A DNA stretch of 64,000 bases from Desulfobacteraceae bacterium. Its GTDB lineage: Bacteria > Desulfobacterota > Desulfobacteria > Desulfobacterales > Desulfococcaceae. Position 1 is the stretch's first letter. Every line of letters begins with the position of its first letter. This document shows positions 44,614-52,468 of the stretch, piece after piece. Location: contig JAABRU010000001.1 in assembly GCA_011390755.1 (NCBI GenBank), positions 62,001 through 126,000 of the forward strand. The letters run 5' to 3'. Below the pieces are notes generated by a model. The model worked only from the letters and a program-made list of their open reading frames with translations. It was not told the DNA's origin and did not search any database. The position numbers and the translations under genes are program-made.

Positions 44614-44979
44614 AAATTGGATCAGTATATTTATCCGGATCCTTTTTCATCACATTCTGACATTTATACCTAAATTGAGCAATTCACAGACCTGAAAATG
44701 ATTTCCAACCGGAAATATCAGGGGCTCAGCGGTTTCCGACTCTTCACCCGCCGGGTGAAAAGCGTAAAACAGGCAAAGTTCCGCTTACCGGACATTCAGT
44801 CGGTTTATATGAAAGTGTCTGCGAAAAACCGCTCAATTTAGGTTATATCCCATATTTCGCTCTTTGCACTCCAAATATTTGAATTTATTAAATCCGATTG
44901 TTCGTTCATGTAAAAAGTTATCAAAAAAACAATTTAATTTTCAAAGTGTTACAGAGACAAGCGAAATGCGGGTTACATA

Positions 44980-45103
44980 GTGTTTAAAAAAATATTTTTG
45001 GAGCTTTCTGCAGGTTGGGGCAAGGAATAAACTTCAACAGATTCAGTATGTTGGAGTTCACTGCGTTCATCCCGGCCTGGCCCAAAACAATTATCCTGAA
45101 TAC
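44980..45103 (-). repeat. MITE-like element, family D, copy D2 (inverted)
   Basis: 124 bp. GTGTTTAAAAAAATATTTTT at the left, CCCAAAACAATTATCCTGAA near the right. Shares CTGCAGGTTGGGG and GATTCAGTATGTTGG with D1. Confidence 0.8.
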
Positions 45104-45269
45104 TATATATACGATATCTGTAAAAGACAATAAATACTTCTCTCAATTCCGACATCCCGCCTTCGGCAAAACCGGATAAATAATGCCAGTTAAGAGTCAG
45201 AAACTTCGGATAAAGTAAAACAGGGCATTATAAAATCAGACTTCCGGCACAGGCTTTGTAAGGGGTCAG

Positions 45270-45374
45270 TACACAACTTCGTAAGTTTGTCACCCTCCTT
45301 ATAACGTTGGCTGATCATGTAAAATCAGACTGTTAAAATCATGAGAGGGGGGTACGGATTTAAAAAGTGCTGTA
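45270..45374 (-). repeat. MITE-like element, family F, copy F1
   Basis: 105 bp, ends TACACAACTTCGTAAGTTTG and the inverse of AAAAAGTGCTGTA. Middle GGCTGATCATGTAAAATCAG is shared with F2 (50244) in reverse orientation. Confidence 0.8.
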
Positions 45375-45376
45375 TT

Positions 45377-45515
45377 AGGTGATTTCCGGAAAAGATGATA
45401 CCAAAGAAGTGCCGAACTGAAAGTCCGGCAGTGTCCGGCGGATGACAGTCCCACTCACAGACTTTCCGTCTTTGACTCCTTCAGATTTCGGTACATTCAT
45501 ATTCGGAAATTGCCT
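45377..45515 (+). repeat. MITE-like element, family P, copy P3 (complete)
   Basis: 139 bp, ends AGGTGATTTCCGG and the inverse of CGGAAATTGCCT. Uninterrupted reference copy for the family. Starts 2 bp after F1. Confidence 0.8.
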
Positions 45516-45521
45516 TACTTT

Positions 45522-45764
45522 TGATGAACCGGTAAAAAATCCAAATTTCAAAAAACGCTATTAAGCAATGGCTCGGTAATTTTTTCTGATTTGCAGAGCA
45601 TAAAAATTTAACTGTCTGAAATCATTAAATACGAATGTTTTATATACGCCCTATAACCTGCTGAAATTATTCATGCCGGTTTCTTTTACCGGACTGTTGA
45701 TTAATAAAATCAGAGTATTAATATGTATCAAAACCTGATTTTCGGACTTTTTACGAGACCGTCA
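45522..45764 (+). repeat. MITE-like element, family N, copy N3, interrupted by C2
   Basis: Left end TGATGAACCGGTAAAAAATC, right end ATCAAAACCTGATTTTCGGA-CTTTTTACGAG. Without the insert it matches N1 in order and length. Confidence 0.82.
45566..45699 (+). repeat. MITE-like element, family C, copy C2 (nested in N3)
   Basis: 134 bp, same length as C1. Ends CAATGGCTCGGTAA and inverse of TTACCGGACTGTTG; interior shares TCTGATTTGCAGAGCATAAA and CTGTCTGAAATCATTAAAT. ATTAA lies on both sides (with one extra G at the left), compatible with a 4-5 bp target duplication. Confidence 0.85.
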
Positions 45765-45823
45765 ATTTTACAATACCGGATTTAACCCTTAATTCGCCTA
45801 AATAATAACGCTGTTCTTTCTTA

Positions 45824-45852
45824 TTGACACTGTTCTGCGAAATTGATAAAAA
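45824..45852 (+). promoter_or_regulatory. Sigma-70-like promoter upstream of cytochrome c3 gene
   Basis: TTGACA, 17-bp spacer, TAAAAA. About 190 bp before the cytochrome start codon, with element N4 between promoter and gene. Prediction only. Confidence 0.45.
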
Positions 45853-45892
45853 TTCAGCCGTGTTTACGGGGAAAGAAACTGTTCTTTCCGGA

Positions 45893-46011
45893 TGATGATC
45901 CCGTAAAAAGTCCGGTTTTCCCTCATGCCGGTCAAGGTCCGCATCCGCTGATTTCCGGATGCCGGTTTTTGCCGGAGTGACGGATTTTCTGACTTTTTAC
46001 CGAATCCGTCA
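45893..46011. repeat. N-type element with different interior (N4)
   Basis: Ends TGATGATCCCGTAAAAAGTC and inverse of GACTTTTTACCGAATCCGTC-A as in family N. The middle (CATGCCGGTCAAGGTCCGCA... ATGCCGGTTTTTGCCGGAGT) is unrelated to N1-N3. Ends 38 bp before the cytochrome c3 start codon. Confidence 0.7.
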
Positions 46012-46048
46012 ATTATCAAACAATAATTTTACAGGAGGAAATGTTCGG

Positions 46049-46516
46049 ATGAAAAGAAAATTTTTGCCGGTGGTATCTTTGATTGCAGGAATGACAATTA
46101 TTTTTGCAGGCGCGGCCCTTTATGCCGGAACCAACGCTGCGGATGTGATGGAACTGAAAGCGGATTATGAGCATAAAAAAGGAATTATCCAGTTTTCTCA
46201 TAAAAAACATGCGGAAGAATACAAAAACGGGGAAAACCGGAAAATCACCTGCGGCGAATGTCACCATGACAAAGACGGGAAAGCCCTTGCAGACCTGAAA
46301 GACGGCGACAATGTACAGAAATGTTTTGAATGTCATAATAAACCGGGTGAAATCAAAGGAAAGAATGCCAAGGACCTGAGCGACAGACAGAAACGGGAGT
46401 ACCACGCCAATGCCCTGCATGACAACTGCATTGACTGCCATAAGGCATACAATAAAAAAAATAAGACCAAAGACGCACCCCAGACATGCAGCAAATGTCA
46501 TCCCAAAACAAAGTAA
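46049..46516 (+). CDS. Tetraheme cytochrome c3 family protein
   Basis: 155 aa. AGGAGG and ATG 46049 give a signal peptide (SLIAGMTIIFAGAALYAG). Four c-type heme motifs CGECH, CFECH, CIDCH and CSKCH, plus FSHKKHAEEY supplying further His ligands. Periplasmic electron carrier that in sulfate reducers links hydrogenases or formate dehydrogenases with membrane complexes. Short for its class and monocistronic, between N4 and a strong terminator. Confidence 0.93.
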   Translation: MKRKFLPVVSLIAGMTIIFAGAALYAGTNAADVMELKADYEHKKGIIQFSHKKHAEEYKNGENRKITCGECHHDKDGKALADLKDGDNVQKCFECHNKPGEIKGKNAKDLSDRQKREYHANALHDNCIDCHKAYNKKNKTKDAPQTCSKCHPKTK

Positions 46517-46535
46517 CAGAAAAAGCGCATAAACA

Positions 46536-46574
46536 ACTGCGGGCAGCCCTGTATAACAGACTGCCCGTTTTTTT
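46536..46574 (+). terminator. Rho-independent terminator of cytochrome c3 gene
   Basis: CGGGCAG...CTGCCCG stem followed by seven T, about 20 nt after the stop codon. Confidence 0.9.
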
Positions 46575-46587
46575 ATGCCCGGAAATA

Positions 46588-46756
46588 ATAATGCCAATTA
46601 AGAGTTAAAATTTTTATAAATTATATTGACAATCCGAATGAAGGGTTAAATCCGGTGCTGTAAAATCAGCCGCTTATGAAGTCAGTTCCGGAAGTCTGAC
46701 TTTATAATACCCTGTTTTTACTTCATCCGAAGTTTCTGACTCTTCATTGGCATTAT
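46588..46756 (+). repeat. MITE-like element, family E, copy E2 (complete)
   Basis: 169 bp with ends ATAATGCCAATTAAGAGT and the inverse of ACTCTTCATTGGCATTAT. Starts 14 bp after the cytochrome terminator. Serves as reference for split copy E1. Confidence 0.8.
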
Positions 46757-46779
46757 CTGAAAAAAACCGCTCAATTCAG

Positions 46780-46832
46780 GTTTCCGTCTGTGACTCCTTC
46801 AGATTCGGTACATTCATATTCGGAAATCGCCT
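46780..46832 (+). repeat. MITE-like element, family P, 3' fragment P4
   Basis: GTTTCCGTCTGTGACTCCTT followed by GGTACATTCATATTCGGAAA-TCGCCT, the right third of P3. The left part is missing. Confidence 0.7.
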
Positions 46833-46846
46833 AAGTGAAACAAAGC

Positions 46847-47006
46847 ACCTGCAGTTTCGCATTTTTTTATCACCATATGATTTTATTTTTGCCGCGAAAA
46901 ACACGGACCGCTACCGGAAAATGTTTATATCCTATTGTTTTTTTAAATATTTTTCGTGTATTTTGTGTGTTTCGCGGTTTCCTGTAAAAAAATGCAAAAG
47001 TACAGA
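46847..47006. repeat. MITE-like element, family J, copy J2
   Basis: 160 bp, same length as J1. Shares CTACCGGAAAAT, TTTTTTAAATATTTTTCGTG and the right end AAAAAAATGCAAAAGTACAG. Confidence 0.8.
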
Positions 47007-47023
47007 AAGCACTAATATTGTAT

Positions 47024-47143
47024 TGTAATGTAACGTAGTCTTTGAGAAAGGAGTGCGAAAATTATTTTTCGCCCGGGCTCCGAAGGAGCGCGGGCCAAAG
47101 ACCGCTTCGCCCGGCTTTCGCACTTCGGGTTTTTCTGAATAAT
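47024..47143 (+). repeat. MITE-like element, family A, copy A4 (right end missing)
   Basis: TGTAATGTAACGTAGTCTTT, the GCTCCGAAGGAGC core and GCACTTCGGGTTTTTCTGAA as in A1, then diverges before the right inverted repeat. Bases 47144-47275 hold nothing recognised. Confidence 0.82.
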
Positions 47144-47275
47144 CTTGTTTTTACCGGGTTTAAAAATCGGTTTCAAAGGTTTTCGGATAGGTTCTTAATG
47201 TTGAATGTTTAATTATTACAGACTGTAACAGTTCTTTATTTTCATATTTCGTTGTGAGTCATGGCTCATGGCGGT

Positions 47276-49774
47276 TTATAAGACTTTCAGAATCCGGGCC
47301 GTCCGCAACGCATCTTTTTCCAAAGCGAATATAATCTCCAGAGCCTCTGCCGGGCGCACCGTCTTCCCCTCTGTCTTCCGCAGGCGGATTTCCACTTCGC
47401 GGGGGGAGATTCTTTCCAGCACGATCACCGCTTTTTTCAGATCAATATGACTGACTTTCCCTTTCCGGTTCCGTTTGCTCAAAAGGATTTCCGGCGAAGT
47501 TTCAAAATATGCAAATCCGCTTTCTGCAAACTCCCCATGGCCTGATGTTACCCGGTAAGAGACGATATCCTTTTTTTCCCGTGCAAAACGGGCCGCTGCA
47601 ATCCGGCATCCGGTCACCCGCAGCCCTGCGGGAAGCTGCGCATTGAGCTGCTCCGGAATATCCTGCAGGGAAACAGATTCTGCCAGACGCATAAAAAAAC
47701 TTTCTTCCATGCTTTCCATGCCCACCGGCAGAGGATCGTCAAAAGAGATTTTGGGCATGGGATGAAAGCCCCGGGAGTAGCAGATGGGAACAGCTGCCCG
47801 GCGGATGGCCCGCACAAAAATGCTGACCATTTCCAGATGGCCGAAAAAACGGGCCTTACCGGTTTTGGAAAAGAAAAGCTGCACTGGGAAAACTTCCGGA
47901 TTTTCCCCGGGCATTTTCTTTTTTTCTGCAGGGAATTCCGGGAAATGCCCATGCACAATCGGCTGAATATGCTCAAAATCACAGACACCGCAGCCCCGGC
48001 AGTCCCCCTGCCTGCAGTCCTGGGTTTTTTCACCCTTCAGAGCTTTTTCCCATTCATCCCGCAGAAAATCCTTTTCCACCCCGATGTGAATGTGATCCCA
48101 GGGAAAAATTTCGGCCGGATCCCGTTCCCGGTGCAGCCGGAAATCCGTATTTATGCCGCATTCTTCCAAAGCCTCCTGCCAGAGATCGAAACGGAAATGA
48201 TCGCTCCATCCGTCCAGACGGCATCCTTTTTCATAGGCCCGGATCAGCAGACGGGAAAAACTGCGATCCCCCCCGGCCCACAGACCTTCCATAAAACTGA
48301 TTTCCGGATGCTGCCATTTGTACTGTACGCCCGGCATTTTCAGCATATCCCGGAGCCGGTTGATTTTTTCCCGGGATTCATCCGGGGATATCTGCGGGCA
48401 CCACTGAAAGGGGGTATGGGATTTGGGAATAAAAGTGCCCACACTCACATTGATTCTGCCTTTGCGTCCCCCCGGGCCTTTGATTTTTTTCAACTCCCTT
48501 ACCAGTCGGGCAATGGCTTCCACATCTGCGTCTTCCTCTGTGGGCAGTCCGATCATAAAATAGAGTTTGATGACCTGCCAGCCCGCGGCAAAAGCATCCC
48601 GCACCGTATCGAAAATATCCTGCTCACAGATATTTTTGTTAATAACATCACGCAGTCGCTGACTTCCTGCTTCGGGCGCAATGGTGAAGCCGGTTTTCCG
48701 TACCTTTTTGATCAGTTCCATCAGCTCCGGTGTCAGGGTTCCGGCCCGCAGGGATGGCATGGAAAGGGCTATATGCTCTGCTGTACACTGTTCTGTCATC
48801 CGGGCGATGAGTTCACGGATACAGCCGTAATCCCCGGTACTCAGGGAAAGCAGGGAAACATCTTCATAGCCGCTTGCTTTTACTGCCGATGCAAAAAGGT
48901 GTAATATGTTTTGGGGAGAACGTTCCCGTACCGGCCGGTAAATCATTCCGGCCTGACAGAAACGGCAGCCCCGCGTGCATCCCCTGGCCAGCTCCAGGCG
49001 AAGACGGTCATGCACGGGCCGGCCGAAAGGCAGCACAGGTGCGGGGGGAAAGGGCGCCTGATCCAAATCCGGCACAACAGCCCGTTTTACCAAAAAATAA
49101 TCCGGGAAGCGGGGCAGCAGTGTCTGTATGCTGTTTTCACAGGAGGGAGTGAAAAAGGAGGGAATGTAGACCCCCCGGATCCCCGCCCATTTTTTAAAAA
49201 GGATTTCCCTGTCATCAGTGCCTCCTTCCTTCCATTTGATCCAGGTGTCGGCCATTTCCGAAATTACGGTTTCTCCGTCCCCTATCACAAGGGCATCAAA
49301 AAAATCCGCCACCGGTTCGGGATTGCAGGTGCATGGCCCGCCTGCGATCAGAAGGGGATGGGAATTGTCACGTTCTTTGGCCCGGAAGGGAATGCCCGCC
49401 AGATCCAGTATTGTAAGAATATTGGTATAATTCAGTTCATAGAGCAGGCTGAAACCGATGATGTCAAAATCGCTCAGAACAGTCTCCGATTCCAGGCTTT
49501 GCAGAGGAACACCGTTTTGGCGGAGTTCATTTTCCATATCCCGTCCCGGGGTGAAAACCCGCTCCGCGGCAATGTCATCCCGGCAGTTCAGAATATGGTA
49601 AAGGATCTGAATCCCGAAATGGGAAGTACCGATTTCATATACATCCGGAAAAGCCAGCAGCATGTGCAGTTTCACCTGCTCCGGATTTTTTTTGACACTG
49701 TTGATTTCCGTACCCAGGTAGGTCGAAGGTTTTTCCACCCGGGGCAGAATATCTTGCATATTTTTATGTTTCAT
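47276..49774 (-). CDS. TIGR03960-type radical SAM protein fused to DUF2344 domain
   Basis: 832 aa. N-terminal B12-binding-like domain (about 30-200) and a radical SAM domain with the cluster motif C-x3-C-x2-C in RGCTRGCRFCQAGMIYRP. A small Cys cluster follows (DCRQGDCRGCGVCDF), then a C-terminal TIGR03936/DUF2344 domain (KTGKARFFGHLEM...YSRGFHPMPKISF). In many bacteria the two parts are separate genes next to RNase E/G; here they are fused and no rng gene is nearby. Predicted to modify RNA, or a ribosome- or tRNA-related substrate, in a radical reaction; exact substrate not known to me. Confidence 0.92.
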   Translation of the reverse strand: MKHKNMQDILPRVEKPSTYLGTEINSVKKNPEQVKLHMLLAFPDVYEIGTSHFGIQILYHILNCRDDIAAERVFTPGRDMENELRQNGVPLQSLESETVLSDFDIIGFSLLYELNYTNILTILDLAGIPFRAKERDNSHPLLIAGGPCTCNPEPVADFFDALVIGDGETVISEMADTWIKWKEGGTDDREILFKKWAGIRGVYIPSFFTPSCENSIQTLLPRFPDYFLVKRAVVPDLDQAPFPPAPVLPFGRPVHDRLRLELARGCTRGCRFCQAGMIYRPVRERSPQNILHLFASAVKASGYEDVSLLSLSTGDYGCIRELIARMTEQCTAEHIALSMPSLRAGTLTPELMELIKKVRKTGFTIAPEAGSQRLRDVINKNICEQDIFDTVRDAFAAGWQVIKLYFMIGLPTEEDADVEAIARLVRELKKIKGPGGRKGRINVSVGTFIPKSHTPFQWCPQISPDESREKINRLRDMLKMPGVQYKWQHPEISFMEGLWAGGDRSFSRLLIRAYEKGCRLDGWSDHFRFDLWQEALEECGINTDFRLHRERDPAEIFPWDHIHIGVEKDFLRDEWEKALKGEKTQDCRQGDCRGCGVCDFEHIQPIVHGHFPEFPAEKKKMPGENPEVFPVQLFFSKTGKARFFGHLEMVSIFVRAIRRAAVPICYSRGFHPMPKISFDDPLPVGMESMEESFFMRLAESVSLQDIPEQLNAQLPAGLRVTGCRIAAARFAREKKDIVSYRVTSGHGEFAESGFAYFETSPEILLSKRNRKGKVSHIDLKKAVIVLERISPREVEIRLRKTEGKTVRPAEALEIIFALEKDALRTARILKVL

Positions 49775-49967
49775 GGTATCCGTATTTCATTTGTTAACAA
49801 ATTAAAATTTCAGCAGATCGGAACAATTTTCAATAATGCACTGTCACAGCCGGATTTTAGGGTAAACGGATTCCGGTTTATAATTGCCCCGGCAATTTAC
49901 CTTATGTTCAACCTAAATTTCAGCCGCGACAAAGCACCGGTACAGAACTTTGTAAATCCCCCGCCAG

Positions 49968-50113
49968 TGCTCCGTCAACATTAAAATGACGGGTGACATT
50001 ATTGCAGGGGCGTATCGCATACGCCCGAAGCCGCTCATGGCGGGCGTATGCAATACGCCCCTGCGGTTTAAGCAGATGTTCCGGATATTCGTCATTTTCA
50101 TGCTGACAGAGCA
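49968..50113. repeat. MITE-like element, family G, copy G1
   Basis: 146 bp, ends TGCTCCGTCAACATTAAAAT and inverse of ATTTTCATGCTGACAGAGCA. Core hairpin of GGGGCGTATCGCATACGCCC and GGGCGTATGCAATACGCCCC. Second copy at 56271 with decayed core. Upstream of the radical SAM gene, head-on. Confidence 0.82.
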
Positions 50114-50243
50114 GTCGTGTCCCGAAACTGCAAAAGCCCGGTTTAATTGCCCGGCCATAAGTTTTTCCGGATAATAATTTCGGAACGTCCTGAAAATCAA
50201 TGCAGATGACATTCTTTATACCGTTATACCGAAGAACCTGTAA

Positions 50244-50349
50244 TACACCACTTTGTAAATACATGACCCCCTTCTCAAGATTGTAACATGCTGATTTTAC
50301 ATGACCAGCCAAAGTCATCAGGGGGGTCACGAACTTACAAAGTGGTGTA
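50244..50349. repeat. MITE-like element, family F, copy F2
   Basis: 106 bp, ends TACACCACTTTGTAAATACA and inverse of AACTTACAAAGTGGTGTA. Near-perfect terminal repeats, better preserved than F1. Confidence 0.85.
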
Positions 50350-50820
50350 GTAACCTGATTACTTATTCCGGTTCCGGGCATAATCACATAAAAATACAGA
50401 GGTTCTGTTTTTTTAACCGAACTGAATCGTCCTTTGCCGTCTGAAATCCAATATAGCATCCGGGGAAAGAAACTGAAATACATTTTCTGAAAGGGGAAAA
50501 GAAAAATGCAGATTATGTCGGCAGAAATGCTTTCAGATATTGACAAATATCATAGTTTCACCTATACTGTACTATTCCAGATTATGAGATAAACACGATT
50601 CTGCAGGATGCGGAAATTCTGCTTTATATCCGAGGGATTCGGATTTGCTTACATATTCAAAAATTATCTGACAATGAATAAAAGGTCGGCAAAGAAAGGA
50701 GGGAAATGACTGATACAGGGCAAAGAGTATAGCACTCTGCGCCTTTTTTTTTGGGTTCATCATTTGTGCATCGAGTCCGAATGATTCATAATGTCGAAAC
50801 ATCCAGAGGAGGTATGAACA
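50350..50820 (+). other. Gene-free leader region of the acs operon
   Basis: About 470 bp with no coding-like frame. It must contain the acsDBCE promoter. I see no clear -35/-10 pair and no cobalamin-riboswitch-like folding pattern. AGAGGAGGT at 50806-50813 is the ribosome site of acsD. Confidence 0.5.
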
Positions 50821-52383
50821 TTGGCTTTTCAATTTTACAAAGAATCCTATTCCGGCGCGGTAAAAGAAGTCACGCTGGGAAAAACAAAAACCGTTACCGT
50901 CGGTGGTGAAACCTGTTATCCCTTCTATCAGTTTGAAGGGGAAATGCCGCATAAACCCAAAATCGCTATGGAAGTATGGGATATAAAACCCGATGACTGG
51001 GCAGAAGCGGTGGTGAAACCTTTTGAGGATGTCATTGATGACCCGGCGGCCTGGGCCAAAAAATGTGTGGAATACGGGGCGGACATGATCGCCCTGCAGC
51101 TCAGAAGCACCGATCCCAATGACAAAAATGCCAGCCCGGCGGATGCGGTTGCAACCGTGAAAAAAGTACTGGCGGCCGTGGATGTACCGCTTATCGTCTG
51201 GGGGACAGCCTCCCCGCAGAAAGATGAAGAGGTACTGAAAAAAATTGCAGAGGACTGCCAGGGGGAAAACCTGATTCTCGGCCCGGTGGAAGACAAAAAC
51301 CACAAAGGTATCGGCGCGGCCGCCATGGGTTTCGGTCACTCCGTCATTTCTTCCTCCCCTATTGATGTCAACCTGGCCAAACAGGTCAATATTCTCCTGG
51401 AAAATCTGGGAATGCCCATGAACCGTGTGATTGTGGACCCCACCACCGGCGGTCTGGGGTACGGTCTGGAATACACCTTTTCGGTCATGGAACGGCTGAG
51501 AATGGCCGCCATGAACCAGGGCGATGACAAACTGCAGTATCCCCTCTACAATAATCTCGGCTTTGAGGTATGGAAGGCCAAAGAGGCAAAACAGAAACTG
51601 GAGGAGGCCCCTGCCCAGGGAGACCCGGAACGCCGCGGCATTCTGATGGAAGCTGTGGGAGCTGTTACCTACCTGACGGCCGGTGCGGATATTCTGATGA
51701 TGCGTCATCCCGAGGCTGTCCGCATGGTACGGGCTTTTATTGATATGGCCGTTGACGGCGGTGCATGTCCGGATATTGCCCCCATTGCCAAAAAACTGGC
51801 GGATTCCGACATTGATTATGCATCCCTGGCCCCGGCCCCGGATCTGACCATTGAGGAAGAAAAAGCCAAAGCAGCCCCCAAAAAGGCAGCTCCCAAAGCC
51901 GCTGCCCCGGCTGCCCCCAAAGCAGAGGCCAAACCGGCTGCTGCCCCTGAGGCAAAGGCCGAACCGGCTGCCGCTCCGGCTGCTGCTCCCGCGGCCGCTG
52001 CTCCGGCAGATGAGGCTGCAATGAAAGCCAGAATCGAAGCCGAAATCCGGGCAAAAATGGAAGCCGAAGCCCAGGCCAAAGTAAATGCGGAAGCCGAAGC
52101 AAAAGCTGCAGAGGCCAAAAAGAAAGCCGAAGCCGAAGCAAAAGCTGCGGCAGAGGCCGAGGCCAAAGCCAAAGAAGAAGCCGAACTGATGAAAAAACTG
52201 GAAGCCGAAGCCAGTGTTATTCGGGAAGCAATGAACAGGTCCAGAGCAGAACGCCTGGCCGGTCTGGAAGATCAGAAAGCCAAGGAAGTCGGAGAAATGG
52301 CCAGGCTGACACCGGAAATGCTGACCAAGACCCACTTTGACAATGTGGTGGAATACATGAACTGGGCCAATACCAGACCCTAG
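50821..52383 (+). CDS. acsD: CODH/ACS delta subunit (corrinoid iron-sulfur protein, small subunit) with long Ala-rich tail
   Basis: 520 aa, TTG start at 50821, seven bases after AGAGGAGGT; the ATG at 50814 is out of frame. Residues about 1-330 are the TIM-barrel delta subunit (KPKIAMEVWDIKPDDW, ADMIALQLRSTDPN, VIVDPTTGGLGYGLEYTFS). About 340-460 is an Ala/Lys/Glu/Pro low-complexity and coiled-coil extension, and the end (LTPEMLTKTHFDNVVEYMNW) looks structured. Binds cobamide with AcsC and carries the methyl group to AcsB. The usual family length is about 310-320 aa, so the tail is extra. Confidence 0.95.
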   Translation: MAFQFYKESYSGAVKEVTLGKTKTVTVGGETCYPFYQFEGEMPHKPKIAMEVWDIKPDDWAEAVVKPFEDVIDDPAAWAKKCVEYGADMIALQLRSTDPNDKNASPADAVATVKKVLAAVDVPLIVWGTASPQKDEEVLKKIAEDCQGENLILGPVEDKNHKGIGAAAMGFGHSVISSSPIDVNLAKQVNILLENLGMPMNRVIVDPTTGGLGYGLEYTFSVMERLRMAAMNQGDDKLQYPLYNNLGFEVWKAKEAKQKLEEAPAQGDPERRGILMEAVGAVTYLTAGADILMMRHPEAVRMVRAFIDMAVDGGACPDIAPIAKKLADSDIDYASLAPAPDLTIEEEKAKAAPKKAAPKAAAPAAPKAEAKPAAAPEAKAEPAAAPAAAPAAAAPADEAAMKARIEAEIRAKMEAEAQAKVNAEAEAKAAEAKKKAEAEAKAAAEAEAKAKEEAELMKKLEAEASVIREAMNRSRAERLAGLEDQKAKEVGEMARLTPEMLTKTHFDNVVEYMNWANTRP

Positions 52384-52468
52384 TCAGTCCGGTCTGTGTT
52401 TTTCAGGTATAATCAGTCAAAGAGAAATATATACAGGATAAATCCTCAACGAAGGAGGAAAAGGATAA

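Larger units (their letters stand above)
45180..45797 (-). repeat. MITE-like element, family E, copy E1, split by a stack of other elements
   Basis: Left part 45180-45252 matches one half of E2 (46588) in reverse (ATAATGCCAGTTAAGAGTCA, CAGAAACTTCGGAT, CAGACTTCCGG). The match resumes at about 45765 with TTTTACAATACCGGATTTAA-CCCTT. Elements F1, P3, N3 and C2 fill the break. Confidence 0.65.

Noticed and set aside
49913-50546. Overlapping minus-strand frames between the radical SAM gene and acsD
   Set aside because: They run through elements F2 and G1 and have no ribosome sites or family similarity.
50350-50820. Cobalamin riboswitch before the acs operon
   Set aside because: I looked for B12-box-like conserved segments and a matching fold and found none; only the acsD ribosome site is evident.
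50572-52335. 587-codon frame opposite acsD
   Set aside because: Gly/Phe/Cys-rich low-complexity mirror of the Ala/Lys/Glu tail; no start site or family.
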